Part shown: one piece after another, positions 1-7,745 of the stretch
Layout of the letters: every line of letters starts with the position of its first letter
Numbering within the stretch: the first letter of the stretch is position 1
From: a virus
Length of the DNA stretch: 38,477 bases
IMG/VR virus record: IMGVR_UViG_3300020021_000028
Coordinates: 1-38,477 of that record
Strand: one strand, 5' to 3'
Notes under the pieces: model-generated
Seen by the model: the letters and a program-made list of their open reading frames with translations, nothing else
Told to the model about the DNA's origin: nothing
Databases searched by the model: none
Translations under genes and position numbers: made by a program

Positions 1-1264
1 CAGTGGCGGCGGCCGAGAGGAGGACGCGCTGCTGCCACTTGGTCAGGCCGTACTGGTCACCCAGGCCCTTGATGAAGGTGGTGACCCGCTGGCGACCGCG
101 CATCTCCCCCGTGACCGGGTCCGGGATCTTGTACCGTCCCCACTGGTCGAAGTCGATGCCGTCCTGCGGCCCGGGGCGCAGCGAGTGAACCGGCGCGTCC
201 GGGTGGGCAGCGTGCTCGCTGGGTGCCGGCGGCGCAGCGGTGAACCGGGTATCCGGGCTAGCGCTCGGGACCGGGGCGGCGGGCTCACGGCCTCCGCGGA
301 AAACCAGCGCCATGTTCCCGGTCTCCGGTCGGGGGTCAGGGCGAAGCTGCGGCTTGAACGTGGCCGTAGGGGTTCCGTCCGGTGTGTAGCCGGACGGAAC
401 CCCTACGGCCACGGTCGGCGGTTCGGAGTGCGTGAATTCGATCGACCCCTGACTGGTCGGGTACTCCGGTGTGGTGTACCCGGCCAGCGCATTAGCGTGC
501 GCCATCTGGTCCGGGGTGCCCCATTGCTTGTACGCGGGACCCGGGTCGCTGAACTCGGAGACGGACGGCCCGTATTCCATGGGCGGACCCGGGTCCGGGT
601 AGACGGGCATGGTCGGCAGCGGCTCGCGCCACGGGTTCGGGCCCGGGTTGCCGGCGTCGGGACGCACGCCGTGCCTGGTCGCGCGCTCCACCGTGGCCAT
701 CGATTCATCGTAGAGGTCTTCCGGGTACTCCCCGTGTCCGCCGTCCACGACCTGGCTCGCCTCGCGGTACTCGGTCGCGGTCGGGCGCAGGTCGGTCTCC
801 GGCCCCGGTGCGGGGTTGTCCGCGATCGTGGGGTCGTGCGGGTACTGCTCCGGCCGCGAGCGCTGGAGAGCGGCCCGGGTCGCGGGGGTCAGCTTGTCCA
901 GGTTGCCCGCCTTGAGGACCAGCAGCGCGCGTGCGTACTCAGGCGCCTGATCGGGGGTGGGTTGCCGGGTGTCCAAGACCATGTCCTGTGCCCACATGAC
1001 CGTGCCGTGGCCAGGGATCTCCCCCAGTTCCTTGAGTGCGTCCGTGCTCTCGTACTCCCGGAAAGCATCCCACTCGTCACGCTGCTCGGGAGTCGAGTCC
1101 CCGGCCGCCCCGTCCTGGTCCTCCACCGGCACGGCGCCGGTCCCCTTGCAGGGGTCGGAGCGCTTCCCGTGGGACCGGATCTTCCCCTCTGCCGTGAGCC
1201 GGACGTCTTCCTTGTTGCACTCGGGGCAGGTCCCTGTCCCGAAGTTCCGCCGCTTCTCAGCCAT
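1..1264 (-). CDS. RecB/Cas4-like PD-(D/E)XK nuclease, N-terminal part (gene crosses contig ends)
   Basis: This is the 5' part of one gene that continues at 38477..37322. The frames agree through the 126-base terminal overlap, and the joined product is about 762 aa. This part begins with a zinc-knuckle-like stretch (CPEC near residue 13, then HGKRSDPC) followed by roughly 350 residues rich in Pro, Gly, Thr and Asp that look disordered. The nuclease domain lies in the other part. The ATG at 1264 overlaps the stop of the upstream small ORF by 8 bases, which indicates translational coupling. Bases 1-5 lack one C present in the other copy at 38351; only the other copy keeps the frame, so I take the left edge to be an assembly error. 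A long disordered arm on a RecB-type nuclease is unusual, and its role is unknown. Confidence 0.85.
   Translation of the reverse strand, partial: MAEKRRNFGTGTCPECNKEDVRLTAEGKIRSHGKRSDPCKGTGAVPVEDQDGAAGDSTPEQRDEWDAFREYESTDALKELGEIPGHGTVMWAQDMVLDTRQPTPDQAPEYARALLVLKAGNLDKLTPATRAALQRSRPEQYPHDPTIADNPAPGPETDLRPTATEYREASQVVDGGHGEYPEDLYDESMATVERATRHGVRPDAGNPGPNPWREPLPTMPVYPDPGPPMEYGPSVSEFSDPGPAYKQWGTPDQMAHANALAGYTTPEYPTSQGSIEFTHSEPPTVAVGVPSGYTPDGTPTATFKPQLRPDPRPETGNMALVFRGGREPAAPVPSASPDTRFTAAPPAPSEHAAHPDAPVHSLRPGPQDGIDFDQWGRYKIPDPVTGEMRGRQRVTTFIKGLGDQYGLTKWQQRVLLSAAAT
6..131. repeat. Terminal overlap, left copy
   Basis: Identical to 38352-38477. It lies inside a gene that reads through the junction, so it reflects a circular or permuted assembly. 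Confidence 0.9.
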
Positions 1265-1508
1265 GGTTCTGCCCTGTCTTCCCGTCGATTGTCGTACGCC
1301 ACATTAGCACGAACGTCTCGTCAAGGCGCGCGTCCGCGGCCACGTCCTGCATCCGGTCCGGGCTGGCCCACCGCTCGATCATCCGGCGGCCCCCGGACGT
1401 GGTCTGATCCCGGACCAGGCCGTAGAACGCGGCCTGCTCCCGGACCGGGACCGGGGTGCGTTCGGCTTCCGGGCCGCCGACCAGAATCCTGATCACTGGT
1501 TCCGCCAT
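1257..1508 (-). CDS. Hypothetical protein, 83 aa
   Basis: I do not recognise this protein. It starts MAEPVIRILVGG and has a mixed basic/acidic body with the motif RRMIERWASPDRM, so it is probably a small soluble helical protein. The ATG at 1508 overlaps the end of the upstream membrane ORF by 16 bases, and its stop overlaps the nuclease start by 8. It therefore sits inside a tightly packed leftward operon of helicase, small ORFs and nuclease. A longer frame opens upstream (to 1706), but it would overlap two better-supported genes, so the shorter start is preferred. A role accessory to DNA processing is only inferred from position. Confidence 0.65.
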   Translation of the reverse strand: MAEPVIRILVGGPEAERTPVPVREQAAFYGLVRDQTTSGGRRMIERWASPDRMQDVAADARLDETFVLMWRTTIDGKTGQNHG

Positions 1509-1654
1509 TCGTCGTAGTGCCGCGCCTCGCGCCGCTCGGTAACCGTCTCCACCACGTACGCGATCGCGCACAGGACCAGCACCGCCAGCCCGGCGAGCGA
1601 GAAGATCCTCGCCGCGTCCATCGGGTGGGACACCAGCCAGTTGAGGACCCTCAT
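1493..1654 (-). CDS. Small single-pass membrane protein, 53 aa
   Basis: The translation has a short N-terminal segment (MRVLNWLVSHPMDAARIF), then a hydrophobic stretch of about 20 residues (roughly 18-36), then a charged tail ending in HYDEWRNQ. This fits a single-pass inner-membrane protein. The ATG at 1654 sits on the stop codon of the upstream gene (1-base overlap), and the 3' end overlaps the next gene by 16 bases, so it belongs to the same leftward operon. I cannot assign a function. Confidence 0.65.
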   Translation of the reverse strand: MRVLNWLVSHPMDAARIFSLAGLAVLVLCAIAYVVETVTERREARHYDEWRNQ

Positions 1655-1902
1655 CACCGCACCGCGTCTTCGTGCTGGCGGCGCAGGATGTTGTAGGTGT
1701 CGTCAAGGAACTCCACCGCAGTCCGGATGTCCTCCGGGTCCGCCGGCCCGTACAGGGTCAGGCCCCCGTCTTTCAGGCCGTGTTCCAGGTACTCGCTCGC
1801 CACCCGGATTCCCTCGATCAGGCACTTCTGCCCGTACCGCTCCACCTCGGACAGCGCGGGCGCTTCCGGTGTCTCGTCTTTGACCTTGCTGAGATTGATC
1901 AT
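1654..1902 (-). CDS. Hypothetical acidic protein, 82 aa
   Basis: An 82-residue protein rich in Glu, Asp and Leu (MINLSKVKDETPEAPALSEV at the N-terminus, then helical segments ending HEDAVR). There are no cysteines arranged as a metal site and no membrane segment. The ATG at 1902 overlaps the helicase stop as ATGA, and its own stop touches the start of the small membrane protein, so translation is probably coupled along the operon. The family is not recognised; position suggests an early gene linked to DNA metabolism. Confidence 0.65.
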   Translation of the reverse strand: MINLSKVKDETPEAPALSEVERYGQKCLIEGIRVASEYLEHGLKDGGLTLYGPADPEDIRTAVEFLDDTYNILRRQHEDAVR

Positions 1903-3578
1903 GATCCAGTTCCTAGGTAAGGGTCGAAAACCCTGCTGGCCTTGTACGTGTCGATCAGGTCGGAGACCGCGCCCGCGTTCATCTCACCCGAGGTCTCGAT
2001 CCCCATGCGGCCTGCGAGACCGCGGGCCCGGTCGCTCGCAGGCTTCTTGCGCCATCGCGCGGACCGGTCCGCCAGGGAGGCGCCGACGTCCTCGGCCTCG
2101 GCCTCGGCCCACGTCATGGCGGTGTCCAGCTCCATCCCCGTGTACTGGGTGGGACGCCAGTGCAGCAGCTCCCCGTGCGGCCCGAAAGGAAGGACCCACA
2201 CATCGTGCAGGCCCGGTTCCCCGGCGGCCGGTGCCAGGAAAACGTACCCCGCCTCCCCGCACCCGATGAACCACACCCCGCCGGCCGTCCGGTTCCACGC
2301 GGACCGGGAGGACTGGAACAAATCGAACGACTCCTGCGCGGACCGGCGTACCCGGATCACCGCGGCCTGACCGTCCTTGGGGCAGGTGCACTCGGTCTTC
2401 ACAAGCAGTTTGCACTCCGGGCACAGGCACTCGCACGGCAGGCAAAGACAGTCCTTGCACGGCTTGGCCTGCGGCCAGAGCCCGTCTTCCAGGTCGATCA
2501 GCGACACCAGTTTGCTGTCGTCGCTGGCACCCACCACGTCGATGATCAGTGCGTCGGTCTTGCCCGGGAAGGGGCGCAGCACCCGGCCCACCATCTGCAC
2601 GTAGAGGGGGTTGGATTTGGTTGGCCGGAGCATGATCGCAGCCGACAGCCACGGTGCGTCGAACCCCTCCGTGAGCACCATGCAATTGCAGATCACCCGG
2701 ATCTTCCCTGCCTGGCTCGCGGCGTAGACCGCACGGCGCTGCTCCCGGGGCGTGCCGCCCGATACCGCGGCGGCAGGGATGCCCCTGGCGTTGAGCATCG
2801 CGGCCAGGTGCTCAGCGGTGGCCACGGTCGGGGTGAAGGCGATGCCGGTCCGGCCGGCTGCGTACTTCTCGTACGCGGTTACCGCCGCCTCCAGCGCGGT
2901 GCTGGACTCCAGCGCATCCCCGAGCGCGCCTTCCTGGAAGTCGCCACGGGAGTTCTTGAGGCCGTCCAGGTCCAGCCCCTCCACCGGGATGTTCCGGCCG
3001 CGGGGCTTGACCAGGAAGCCGTGTGCCACCGCGTAGGCGATGGACTTGGAGGACACCACGTCATCCCATACCGAGCCAAGACCGATCTTGTCCGAGCGCT
3101 CCATGGTCGCGGTGAAGCCGACGTGCAGCGCGTCCGGAGTGGCTGCGTAGATCCGCTGGTATGCGGGGGCTAGTGCGTGATGGCACTCGTCTGTGACCCA
3201 CAGGCCCGGGGCCCCGCGCCGGCTGGACAGAATCCGGTCCAGCCGGCCGGAGCGTGCCAGGGTCTGCACGCTGGCCACCACCACGTCGGCGTCCACGTCG
3301 TCTTCCCGGGCCTTCACCTTGCCGATGGCCAGGTGCGGGGCTACCGACTCCAGCTTGTGCAGCGCCTGGTCCGCCAGTTCGTCACGGTGGACCAGCACCA
3401 CGGACCGGCGGCCGGTGGACGCGTGCTGCTCCGCGATCATGTGCGAGAAGACCACGGTCTTGCCCATGCCGGTGGGGAGCACCACCGCCGGCCGCCGCAC
3501 TCCGGCCGCCCATGCGCCGGTCACCTTGTCGATGGCCTCGCGCTGGTACGGACGGAGGCTGAGCAAGTCGCGTGTCAC
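1899..3578 (-). CDS. Superfamily 2 DEAD/DEAH-type helicase with Cys-rich insertion, 559 aa
   Basis: An ATP-dependent SF2 helicase/translocase. Visible motifs are RPYQREAI (9-16), Walker A PTGMGKT (35-41), motif II DECH (130-133), motif III FTAT (155-158) and motif VI QMVGRVLRP (328-336). Directly after motif VI lies a cluster of nine cysteines (374-399, containing CKDC, CLPCECLCPEC and CTC), probably a zinc- or Fe-S-binding insert. The rest of the C-terminal third is unassigned. I chose the GTG at 3578 because it overlaps the upstream stop as GTGA and starts just before the first motif; an upstream ATG at 3737 would run through the neighbouring gene. Likely roles are in replication, recombination or repair alongside the downstream RecB-like nuclease. 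Confidence 0.93.
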   Translation of the reverse strand: MTRDLLSLRPYQREAIDKVTGAWAAGVRRPAVVLPTGMGKTVVFSHMIAEQHASTGRRSVVLVHRDELADQALHKLESVAPHLAIGKVKAREDDVDADVVVASVQTLARSGRLDRILSSRRGAPGLWVTDECHHALAPAYQRIYAATPDALHVGFTATMERSDKIGLGSVWDDVVSSKSIAYAVAHGFLVKPRGRNIPVEGLDLDGLKNSRGDFQEGALGDALESSTALEAAVTAYEKYAAGRTGIAFTPTVATAEHLAAMLNARGIPAAAVSGGTPREQRRAVYAASQAGKIRVICNCMVLTEGFDAPWLSAAIMLRPTKSNPLYVQMVGRVLRPFPGKTDALIIDVVGASDDSKLVSLIDLEDGLWPQAKPCKDCLCLPCECLCPECKLLVKTECTCPKDGQAAVIRVRRSAQESFDLFQSSRSAWNRTAGGVWFIGCGEAGYVFLAPAAGEPGLHDVWVLPFGPHGELLHWRPTQYTGMELDTAMTWAEAEAEDVGASLADRSARWRKKPASDRARGLAGRMGIETSGEMNAGAVSDLIDTYKASRVFDPYLGTGS

Positions 3579-3775
3579 TTCCGGGCACCTTTCAGTTTCA
3601 GATGGGCGGGGCAGACGTCCCGTCCGAGCTTGTCCCTGCGCCACCCGGACTTGTCGTGTGCGTCCCGGCGGAGGTATGCGGCGGTGGAGTGCAGACTGCT
3701 GCGGACGCTGGAGTCTTCCGGCGGGCACACGTCGCACACCAGCCGGGAGACTCCACCGCTCTTGGTGTAGCTCAC
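3575..3775 (-). CDS. Small zinc-binding (treble-clef-like) protein, 66 aa
   Basis: A basic 66-aa protein with CDVC at 14-17 and CPAH at 54-57, a spacing that suggests a single zinc-stabilised fold. The middle holds a Ser/Arg-rich helix. The GTG start at 3775 overlaps the upstream stop as GTGA, and the stop overlaps the helicase GTG in the same way. Both junctions therefore support the start and indicate coupled translation. It could bind DNA or be an adaptor for the helicase; neither is shown by the sequence. Confidence 0.7.
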   Translation of the reverse strand: MSYTKSGGVSRLVCDVCPPEDSSVRSSLHSTAAYLRRDAHDKSGWRRDKLGRDVCPAHLKLKGARK

Positions 3776-5031
3776 GATCCGCTGTCCCCCGCCTTGTCCT
3801 GGACCGTCTCGGCCCCGTGGCCGGCCGTGTGGCGGGACCAGGCCGAGGGGGTGTCGAAACCCCAGCCGCACACCCCGCACCGGAACGGGTGCGGGTTTCT
3901 CGCGGTGGGCTGCGGGCTCCGGTCGGACGGGAGGTTGAGGCTCAGTACTTCCTGGAGCCGCATGATCAGGTTGTACGTGTCCAGCGCGGGCCGCTCGGAC
4001 GTGAGGGGCGGGGCCGTGTCCTCCCGGACCGCCGCCTGCACCGCGTTCCGCAGTGCCTCGCGCCTTGCGGCCAGGACGCCCCGGGCCCATGAGATGGCGC
4101 TCAGGCTGTCCCACTCCTGCACCAGATCGGACGGCACCCGGACGCCGGAGTACACCATGGGCGTGTCGGCGTCGCTGCGGACCAGGTCCGTTTCCCGGGG
4201 GTCGCCCATCATGCGGCCGAGCTGGGTGAACGCCCGGCCCGCGCTCCGGTTTTTTGCCGTCCACGCGTCTCGGTCGAACACCACGGTCGCGTCGTCGTCG
4301 TCGTCGGCGGGGGTCCGGTCATCGTCCGGCAGGGTGCAGACGTACGGTACCGGGGCGTCCGCGTCGGTCTTGAAGTCCGCGTAGAACCGGTTCCCGTCCG
4401 GCAGGGCGCCGGTCAGGTCGGGGGCGTGCAGGGGGTTTCGCCGGGCCGCATCCGCCCGGCGGAGTACCAGGTCCATCCGCTGGGCGGCCAGGTCTTCGGC
4501 AGTGGGCTCCGGAGCGTACGGGTCCTCGGTCGCGTCCGTCACGGTGGCCGGCTGGACCGGCGCGGCCACGGGCCGGTGGATCACGGCGATACCCCACGAT
4601 CCGCGCGGCTCTTCCGTGGTCACGTACGCAGCGTCCATCGCGTCGAACAGGGACAGGCGGCGCAGGTCCTCCGGGTGCTCAAGGAGTCCGTGCTCCCAAT
4701 CAGCCGTCACGGGGGCGGGAGCGCTGCCCACTGAGTAGGCCAGGTCGATCGCGTCTGACCAGTCGGTCCGACCCTCATCCGCCGGGCGCTCGATCCCGTA
4801 CGCCTCCTTGAGGAAGGCCCATCCGGCGGGGGTCACGTTCCACAACATCGTGGTGTCGTGGACCCTCCACCCCCCAGCGTCACCCAGCTCCGCCACTGCC
4901 GACCACTCGATCACTCCGCGCGACTCCAGCGCGGTCAGCGTGCGGACGGCCGGCTCAAGGTGCGCGAGGTAGTGGCCGGCGGCCAGGTACCGAAGTGCTT
5001 CTTCCATCGTGTCGCTCAGCTTGCGGTTCAT
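3772..5031 (-). CDS. Hypothetical early protein with C-terminal C2H2 zinc finger, 419 aa
   Basis: First gene of the leftward operon. The N-terminal ~85 residues (MEEALRYLAAGHYLAHLEPA, then a winged-helix-like region ending TPAGWAFLKEAYGI) look like a helical DNA-binding fold. The middle is unassigned and acidic (DDDRTPADDDDDATVVF). The C-terminus carries a textbook C-x2-C-x12-H-x3-H finger: C385, C388, H401, H405. The ATG at 5031 is preceded by GGAGGG at good spacing and by a strong promoter (TTGACG-N17-TAAGCT, 5067-5095). A regulatory or DNA-processing role fits the domains, but the family is not recognised. Confidence 0.75.
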   Translation of the reverse strand: MNRKLSDTMEEALRYLAAGHYLAHLEPAVRTLTALESRGVIEWSAVAELGDAGGWRVHDTTMLWNVTPAGWAFLKEAYGIERPADEGRTDWSDAIDLAYSVGSAPAPVTADWEHGLLEHPEDLRRLSLFDAMDAAYVTTEEPRGSWGIAVIHRPVAAPVQPATVTDATEDPYAPEPTAEDLAAQRMDLVLRRADAARRNPLHAPDLTGALPDGNRFYADFKTDADAPVPYVCTLPDDDRTPADDDDDATVVFDRDAWTAKNRSAGRAFTQLGRMMGDPRETDLVRSDADTPMVYSGVRVPSDLVQEWDSLSAISWARGVLAARREALRNAVQAAVREDTAPPLTSERPALDTYNLIMRLQEVLSLNLPSDRSPQPTARNPHPFRCGVCGWGFDTPSAWSRHTAGHGAETVQDKAGDSGS

Positions 5032-5066
5032 GGTGTTCCCTCCGTCGGTGTGTTGCTCTGCTCTTG

Positions 5067-5095
5067 AGCTTACCCGTGAATCTGTCGTACGTCAA
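5067..5095 (-). promoter_or_regulatory. Promoter of the leftward helicase/nuclease operon
   Basis: On the minus strand, TTGACG (5090-5095) and TAAGCT (5067-5072) are separated by exactly 17 bases, a vegetative-sigma pattern. The 17-base stretch from the -35 into the spacer (5079-5095) is identical to the one at 5461-5477. The box CGTACGACAG adjoining the -35 could be an operator. The predicted RNA starts near 5060 and has a leader of about 30 nt ending in GGAGGG. Confidence 0.8.
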
Positions 5096-5105
5096 GCCCC
5101 GACTA

Positions 5106-5414
5106 TCAGGCCGCGTCCGCCAGCAGGATACGGGCGGCGGCGGTGTGGTAGCAGCGCACGCCACGGATGCCGGCGGGGCAGGTGCAGGCGCCCGGCGCGG
5201 TGCGGTACTGGCGACGGCCGTCCGAGCTGACCGCCAGGAAGATGACCGAGCGGAGCGGGACGATGGCGCCCTCCGCGATCAGCTCGGCTGCTTTGGCCAC
5301 CTGTTCGGGCTTGTAGATGCTCAGGTCCGGGGCGGGCCGGCGGACCGGCAGGACCTCGGTACCCCGGCGCCGGTTCCGCAGGGTGCTTCGCTCGGTACGG
5401 CTGCGCGCGTTCAT
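5106..5414 (-). CDS. SWIM-type zinc finger protein, 102 aa
   Basis: A basic N-terminus (MNARSRTERSTLRNRRRGTE) precedes a mixed alpha/beta body and a C-terminal SWIM-like motif, CTCPAGIRGVRCYH: C-x-C-x8-C-x-H, where the last Cys and His are one residue apart. SWIM domains bind zinc and usually mediate DNA or protein contacts. The ATG at 5414 is preceded by the GGAGGGAACACACC leader that also precedes the 419-aa gene, which supports it over the upstream ATG at 5477. It has its own promoter at 5449-5477 and stops 11 bases before the -35 of the next leftward promoter, so it is probably a single-gene early transcript or reads through. Confidence 0.75.
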   Translation of the reverse strand: MNARSRTERSTLRNRRRGTEVLPVRRPAPDLSIYKPEQVAKAAELIAEGAIVPLRSVIFLAVSSDGRRQYRTAPGACTCPAGIRGVRCYHTAAARILLADAA

Positions 5415-5448
5415 GGTGTGTTCCCTCCGTCGGTGCTGCTCTGCGCTC

Positions 5449-5477
5449 AGCCTATCCCCCAATCTGTCGTACGTCAA
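5449..5477 (-). promoter_or_regulatory. Promoter of the SWIM-finger gene
   Basis: TTGACG (5472-5477) and TAGGCT (5449-5454) on the minus strand are 17 bases apart. The first 17 bases (5461-5477) are identical to the promoter at 5079-5095, and the following leader (GCAGAGCA, then CACCGACGGAGGGAACAC) is nearly identical too. This indicates a duplicated promoter-leader cassette. Confidence 0.8.
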
Positions 5478-5494
5478 GGACCGACACCTTGTGC

Positions 5495-5500
5495 TATCTT
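5495..5500 (+). promoter_or_regulatory. -10 element of rightward early promoter (leaderless)
   Basis: TATCTT, preceded by TGC (extended -10), lies exactly 6 nt before the ATG at 5507. RNA would start at or near the A of ATG, and no Shine-Dalgarno sequence is present. The -35 position is occupied by the CTGTCGTACGTCAA box shared with the divergent promoter, so one regulator could control both directions. Confidence 0.6.
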
Positions 5501-5506
5501 GGCAGC

Positions 5507-5755
5507 ATGGAAGAGAACTGGATCACCAAGACCGAGGCGGCTGCCCTGCTGGGCGCCTCGCTGCGCACCGTGGACAGGCTGGTGGCGGAAGGGGTCATCG
5601 CCTGCAAGAAGTACGGCGACCACCCGCGCGCTCCCGTGCGCGTGTCCCGCGCTGACACCGACCTGGTCAGGACCAGGCTGCCCCCGGACCGGGCCAAGCA
5701 CGGATGGATTCGGCACACCTCGGCCGTGCAGCCGGACGCGGGGGACCAGGCGTGA
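5507..5755 (+). CDS. MerR/excisionase-like HTH DNA-binding protein, 82 aa
   Basis: The N-terminus ITKTEAAALLGASLRTVDRL followed by VAEGVIACKKYG is a standard helix-turn-helix of the MerR/HTH_17 (excisionase-like) type, with a short wing. A basic tail follows. No integrase is visible, so it is more likely a transcriptional regulator than a true excisionase. Its start at 5507 lacks a ribosome-binding site but fits leaderless expression from the -10 at 5495-5500. It is the first rightward gene, and its stop overlaps the polymerase GTG (GTGA). It sits beside the shared CGTACGTCAA box, which makes it a good candidate for the protein that binds there. Confidence 0.8.
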   Translation: MEENWITKTEAAALLGASLRTVDRLVAEGVIACKKYGDHPRAPVRVSRADTDLVRTRLPPDRAKHGWIRHTSAVQPDAGDQA

Positions 5756-7494
5756 CCGGTGTCGTGTTCGACCTTGAGGGAGCGGACGCCGACCGGCTGT
5801 ACCGCGGCGGGCACGACGGCCCCTACATCCGGCTGACCGGGGCGGTCAACCCCGCGGGCGGGCCGGCCGAGGTGGGCACCGATCCTGAAGCGTTCGCGGC
5901 CAGGCTCGCCGCGGTGGACGGGCGCAGGATCGGGCACAACATTCTCAAGCACGACATCCCCGCGCTCGCGCGGCACCACGGGGGCGACTTCACCGCGCTG
6001 GCCCGGGGCGCGGTGGATACGCTGGTGGCCGCGAGGCTGGCCGATCCGCCCGGGGCAAAGGGTCAGAAGCCGTGGGGCGTACCGGGGTACTACGGCCTCG
6101 ATCAGGTGGCGCAGCGCTACGGGGTGGCCGGCTCCCGGGATGCTGCCAAAGGGGTGCTCGCCGACCTGGCCGCAGAATTCGGCGGGTACGACAAGATCCC
6201 CCAGGATGATGCGCGGTACCGGTCGTACCTGCGCGATGACCTGTCCGAGACAGAGGCCGTGTACCGGGCGCTGCTCCCCGTGATCGAGACTCCCTATGCG
6301 CAGCGTGAGATGCGAATCGTTGCCGTACAGCAACGGATGACTTTCAACGGGTGGCGCATTGACGTGCCCGAGCTGGCGGTCCGGGTCAAAGAGGAGGAGC
6401 GTCGCCAGGCCGAAGCACTGGAAGAGCTGCACGGCCTCGGCCTGCCCCGCACCACGGGCACCAAGCCGCTCGCCTCGGCCACGGGCAAGGAGTGGTTCGC
6501 CGCGGGGCTGGAACGGCTCGGTGTGCCGGTGCCGCGGACCCCTCCGACCAAGCGGTTCCCGGACGGGCAGCCGTCGGTGGCCGGAGACACGCTCAAGGAT
6601 CTGGCCAAGCGGACCGGTAGCCACCCGGTGCTGTCACAGGTGCTCGATCGCATGCTGATCGTGGCGGGCATCACCTCCAAGTACGCGGAGATCCAGCGGC
6701 ATCTGATCGGTGACCGGGTGCACGGCGGGATCGGGGCGGACCAGGCATCCGGCCGGTGGGCCATGACCAGGCCATCGCTCACCAACTTGGGCAAGCGCGG
6801 GGCTGAGAAGGTCGCGCAGCGCGGTCCCTTCCTCCCCGAGCACGGCCACGTCCTCATGACCTTCGACCTCGATCAGGTGGACATGCGCGCCATCGCGGCC
6901 CTGTCCCAGGACCCTGCCTACATGGCGCTTTTCGAGCCGGGCCAGGACGCGCACGCGATGATCGCGGACGCGGTCTTCGGCCGGCACGACGGCCCGTGGC
7001 GTGAGCGCTCCAAGCGGTGCGGGCACGGCTGGAACTACGGGATGGGGGTCAACGGCCTGATCCGCTCGGGCGTAGATCCGGAAGTAGCGCGTCAGTTCAA
7101 TCAGATGATGCTCGCCTCGTTCCCCGTGCTGTGCTCGGAGCGTGAGAAGTGGCGTGCCATCGCGGCGAGCGGAGCGTTGATGGACAACGGATTTGGCCGG
7201 AAGATGCGGCCCGACCCGGAGCGGTCCCACACCCAGGGGCCGGCGCTGATGGGGCAGGGCGGGGCCCGGGACATCATGTGCGAGGGACTGCTGCGGCTGG
7301 ACCCTGCGATCCACCCCATGCTGCGCGCCGTGGTCCATGACGAGATCGTGATGTCGGTCCCGATTAACCAGGTAAATGCGGTGCGCGAGCACGTGACCCA
7401 GGCCCTGACCTGGACATGGCGCGGTGTCCCGATCACGACCGGTGCGAGCCGGCCCGGGATCAACTGGGCTGACTGCTACGCGAAGGCGGCATGA
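5752..7494 (+). CDS. polA: Family A DNA polymerase (Pol I type), 580 aa
   Basis: Replicative phage polymerase. The N-terminus has a 3'-5' exonuclease-like domain with FDLEG (D7, E9) and GHNILKHD (61-68). The polymerase domain has motif A FDLDQVDMR (D372), motif B RSKRCGHGWNYG (419-430) and motif C VVHDE (527-531, D530 and E531). There is no 5'-3' flap nuclease domain, as usual for phage enzymes of about 600 aa. The GTG at 5752 overlaps the previous stop as GTGA and begins just before the first exonuclease motif; the upstream ATG at 5704 would lie inside the regulator gene. The downstream HTH gene overlaps its stop by four bases. Confidence 0.95.
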   Translation: MTGVVFDLEGADADRLYRGGHDGPYIRLTGAVNPAGGPAEVGTDPEAFAARLAAVDGRRIGHNILKHDIPALARHHGGDFTALARGAVDTLVAARLADPPGAKGQKPWGVPGYYGLDQVAQRYGVAGSRDAAKGVLADLAAEFGGYDKIPQDDARYRSYLRDDLSETEAVYRALLPVIETPYAQREMRIVAVQQRMTFNGWRIDVPELAVRVKEEERRQAEALEELHGLGLPRTTGTKPLASATGKEWFAAGLERLGVPVPRTPPTKRFPDGQPSVAGDTLKDLAKRTGSHPVLSQVLDRMLIVAGITSKYAEIQRHLIGDRVHGGIGADQASGRWAMTRPSLTNLGKRGAEKVAQRGPFLPEHGHVLMTFDLDQVDMRAIAALSQDPAYMALFEPGQDAHAMIADAVFGRHDGPWRERSKRCGHGWNYGMGVNGLIRSGVDPEVARQFNQMMLASFPVLCSEREKWRAIAASGALMDNGFGRKMRPDPERSHTQGPALMGQGGARDIMCEGLLRLDPAIHPMLRAVVHDEIVMSVPINQVNAVREHVTQALTWTWRGVPITTGASRPGINWADCYAKAA

Positions 7495-7739
7495 TGGCCG
7501 GTGGCCTGGACATGGAAATAGTGCTGTGCTGCCTGCTCCGGGTCACCCCGGCAGGGCCGGGTGACAGGGGCCGGTCCCTGCCGTTGGAAGCTGACTGGCT
7601 GCGGGCGGCGGATCGGAGGGAGGTAGCACGCCGGGCCACCCGGTGCGGTTACAGCTCGAAGCAGATCGCGGCCCTGTTGGGGGTCACCCCGCGGACCGTG
7701 TTCCGGTACCGGGCCTACTGGCGTACGACAGACCTGTGA
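7491..7739 (+). CDS. Helix-turn-helix protein, 82 aa
   Basis: The C-terminal half, GYSSKQIAALLGVTPRTVFR followed by YRAYWR, is a clear sigma-region-4/resolvase-like HTH. The N-terminal half (LPLEADWLRAADRREVARRA) looks like a short helical support. The ATG at 7491 overlaps the polymerase stop as ATGA. A DNA-binding regulatory role is inferred; a target could be the CGTACGACAG promoter that begins inside its last codons. Confidence 0.75.
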   Translation: MMAGGLDMEIVLCCLLRVTPAGPGDRGRSLPLEADWLRAADRREVARRATRCGYSSKQIAALLGVTPRTVFRYRAYWRTTDL

Positions 7740-7745
7740 TACGAT
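7718..7745 (+). promoter_or_regulatory. Rightward promoter with CGTACGACAG box
   Basis: CTGGCG (7718-7723) and TACGAT (7740-7745) are 16 bases apart, with TGA directly before TACGAT (extended -10). The bases after the -35, TACGACAG, match the box in the two minus-strand promoters near 5.1 and 5.5 kb. It would drive the tiny Cys-rich ORF at 7781. Confidence 0.6.

Noticed and set aside
1282-1300. Another CGTACGACA box upstream of the nuclease gene
   Set aside because: It lies within the coding sequence of the 83-aa ORF and lacks a matching -10 at proper spacing, so chance is likely.
5507-5755. True excisionase (implying a temperate phage)
   Set aside because: No integrase, attachment site or repressor was found; the HTH type is also common in ordinary regulators.
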